Shown here in pieces: positions 63,566 to 64,000 of a stretch of 64,000 nt of DNA. The notes beneath the pieces are model-generated. The model was given only the letters and a program-made list of their open reading frames with translations. It did no database searches and was not told the DNA's origin. Source of the stretch: Achromobacter xylosoxidans A8 (lineage in GTDB: Bacteria > Pseudomonadota > Gammaproteobacteria > Burkholderiales > Burkholderiaceae_B); contig NC_014640.1 of assembly GCF_000165835.1 (NCBI RefSeq), forward strand, positions 6,510,001-6,574,000, written 5' to 3'. Both the position numbers and the translations under genes were made by a program. Position 1 is the first letter of the stretch, and every line of letters begins with the position of its first letter.

Positions 63566-63823
63566 ATGAAGAATGCTGCCCCGACGGCGCGCAGCGCACC
63601 GTGGCAGGCGTCGCATATCAGCGAAGCACGCAACCGCGTGGGCCTGCCGCAAACGGATTTCGCTGAACTGCTGGGCGTGAGCGTACGCACGCTGCAAGAT
63701 TGGGAGCAAGGCCGGCGCACCCCCTCGGGCGCGGCGAAAACCCTGCTGCAGGTAGCCATGTTGCACCCCGAGACCCTGCGAGAACTGCCCCCGTGGCGCG
63801 CCAACGAACACGCTGAATCTTGA
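63566..63823 (+). CDS. Orphan XRE/HigA-type antitoxin-like HTH protein, 85 aa
   Basis: A small XRE-type protein resembling NadS/HigA antitoxins. SEARNRVGLPQTDFAELLGV and SVRTLQDWEQGRRTPSGAAK form the helix-turn-helix, very similar in pattern to the antitoxin at 18368-18658. No toxin gene lies on either side: the 113 bases upstream hold only a promoter with a dyad. It may be an orphan antitoxin, a regulator derived from one, or part of a pair whose other gene was lost. Confidence 0.8.
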   Translation: MKNAAPTARSAPWQASHISEARNRVGLPQTDFAELLGVSVRTLQDWEQGRRTPSGAAKTLLQVAMLHPETLRELPPWRANEHAES

Positions 63824-63866
63824 GGCCCGCCGCCCCGGCCTCGCCCGACATGAACAACACATCCGC

Positions 63867-63895
63867 CGCGCGACACGCTCGCCGCGCGATTTTTT
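63867..63895 (+). terminator. Terminator-like hairpin before the window end
   Basis: CGCGCG (63867-63872) and CGCGCG (63883-63888) can pair around a 10-base loop and are followed by A and six T (63890-63895). It lies 44 bases after the HTH gene stop and would end that transcript. Confidence 0.5.
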
Positions 63896-63906
63896 GGTGA
63901 ACTAGA

Positions 63907-64000
63907 TTGGAAATCCTCGAAACCTCCCGGCCTGGCAAGGGCCCTGGCAAGACCGACAGCGCTGACGCGAACGCGTCCGCCGCCGCCACCCTGGCCAACA
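63907..64000 (+). CDS. Possible gene start cut by the window end
   Basis: From a TTG at 63907, preceded by GGTGA six bases upstream, the frame stays open to the end of the window and encodes LEILETSRPGKGPGKTDSAD followed by an Ala-rich stretch. This looks like a flexible cytoplasmic N-terminus. A 16-codon frame (63850-63900) ends just before it. Too little is present to name a product, and an ATG start farther on is equally possible. Confidence 0.3.
   Translation, partial: MEILETSRPGKGPGKTDSADANASAAATLAN

Noticed and set aside
63505..63664. A 53-codon frame overlapping the orphan HTH gene as a missing toxin
   Set aside because: The product is His/Arg/Gly-rich, has no RelE-like pattern and largely overlaps the HTH gene in another frame.

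Overview
The window comes from a GC-rich betaproteobacterium, most probably an Alcaligenaceae member of the Bordetella/Achromobacter group. The evidence is four stand-alone Bug/TctC-type periplasmic receptors, the rplU-rpmA-obgE-proB order next to ispB, the chain rsmB - DUF4390 - ntrY-like - ntrX-like - trkA - trkH, and the dense use of 4-base ATGA stop/start overlaps. Most of the sequence is ordinary chromosome, with a few accessory inserts.

Layout. 1-7.5 kb: the tail of a hybrid sensor kinase, then two TctC receptor + sulfatase pairs pointing away from each other around a LysR and a MarR regulator. 7.5-10 kb: a Tat-type lipoprotein phosphoesterase and tRNA-Pro(CGG). 10-17 kb: ispB, an FAH-family enzyme with a divergent IclR regulator, then rplU-rpmA-obgE-proB. 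16.7-20.2 kb: a small accessory patch with a degenerate response regulator, an XRE regulator, a RelE/NadS-type toxin-antitoxin pair and an intact IS3-family (IS150-group) element sitting in the loop of a terminator hairpin. 20.2-23 kb: a SecD-P1-like lipoprotein and thiC behind a TPP riboswitch. 23.05-24.03 kb: a gene-free stretch with two inverted copies of a roughly 150-base palindromic element. 24-27.5 kb: an FAD-linked oxidase with its GntR regulator, and a diguanylate cyclase. 27.5-48.5 kb: housekeeping genes (moeB, ctpA, envC, gpmA, rhodanese, grxC, secB, gpsA, trmL, comF-like, bioC-like, ybdK, trkH, trkA, ntrX/ntrY-like, rsmB, a LysE-type exporter).

48.5-60.9 kb is the most interesting region. 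A divergent IclR regulator faces a long plus-strand operon: a crotonase-fold enzyme, the large and small subunits of an adenosylcobalamin-dependent acyl-CoA mutase, a family III CoA-transferase, a MeaB-type GTPase, a TctC receptor, an unknown 113-residue protein, a Leu/Ile/Val-type binding protein, a 2-oxoglutarate/Fe(II) oxygenase, an aldehyde dehydrogenase, a short-chain dehydrogenase and a cobalamin adenosyltransferase. It looks like a self-contained catabolic route: uptake, hydroxylation, two oxidations to a carboxylate, CoA activation, B12-dependent carbon-skeleton rearrangement, then a crotonase step. The mutase keeps the Tyr/Arg pair that methylmalonyl-CoA mutase uses for a carboxylated substrate, but it has lost several residues that normally contact the cofactor, so it appears to belong to a divergent subfamily with an unknown substrate.

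60.9-64 kb: a small unknown protein, a heavy-metal-type two-component system (OmpR-class regulator plus kinase), an orphan antitoxin-like HTH protein with a palindrome over its -10 box, and the possible first codons of a gene cut by the window end. Positions and motif comparisons were read by eye; family comparisons are from memory of the families, not from a search.
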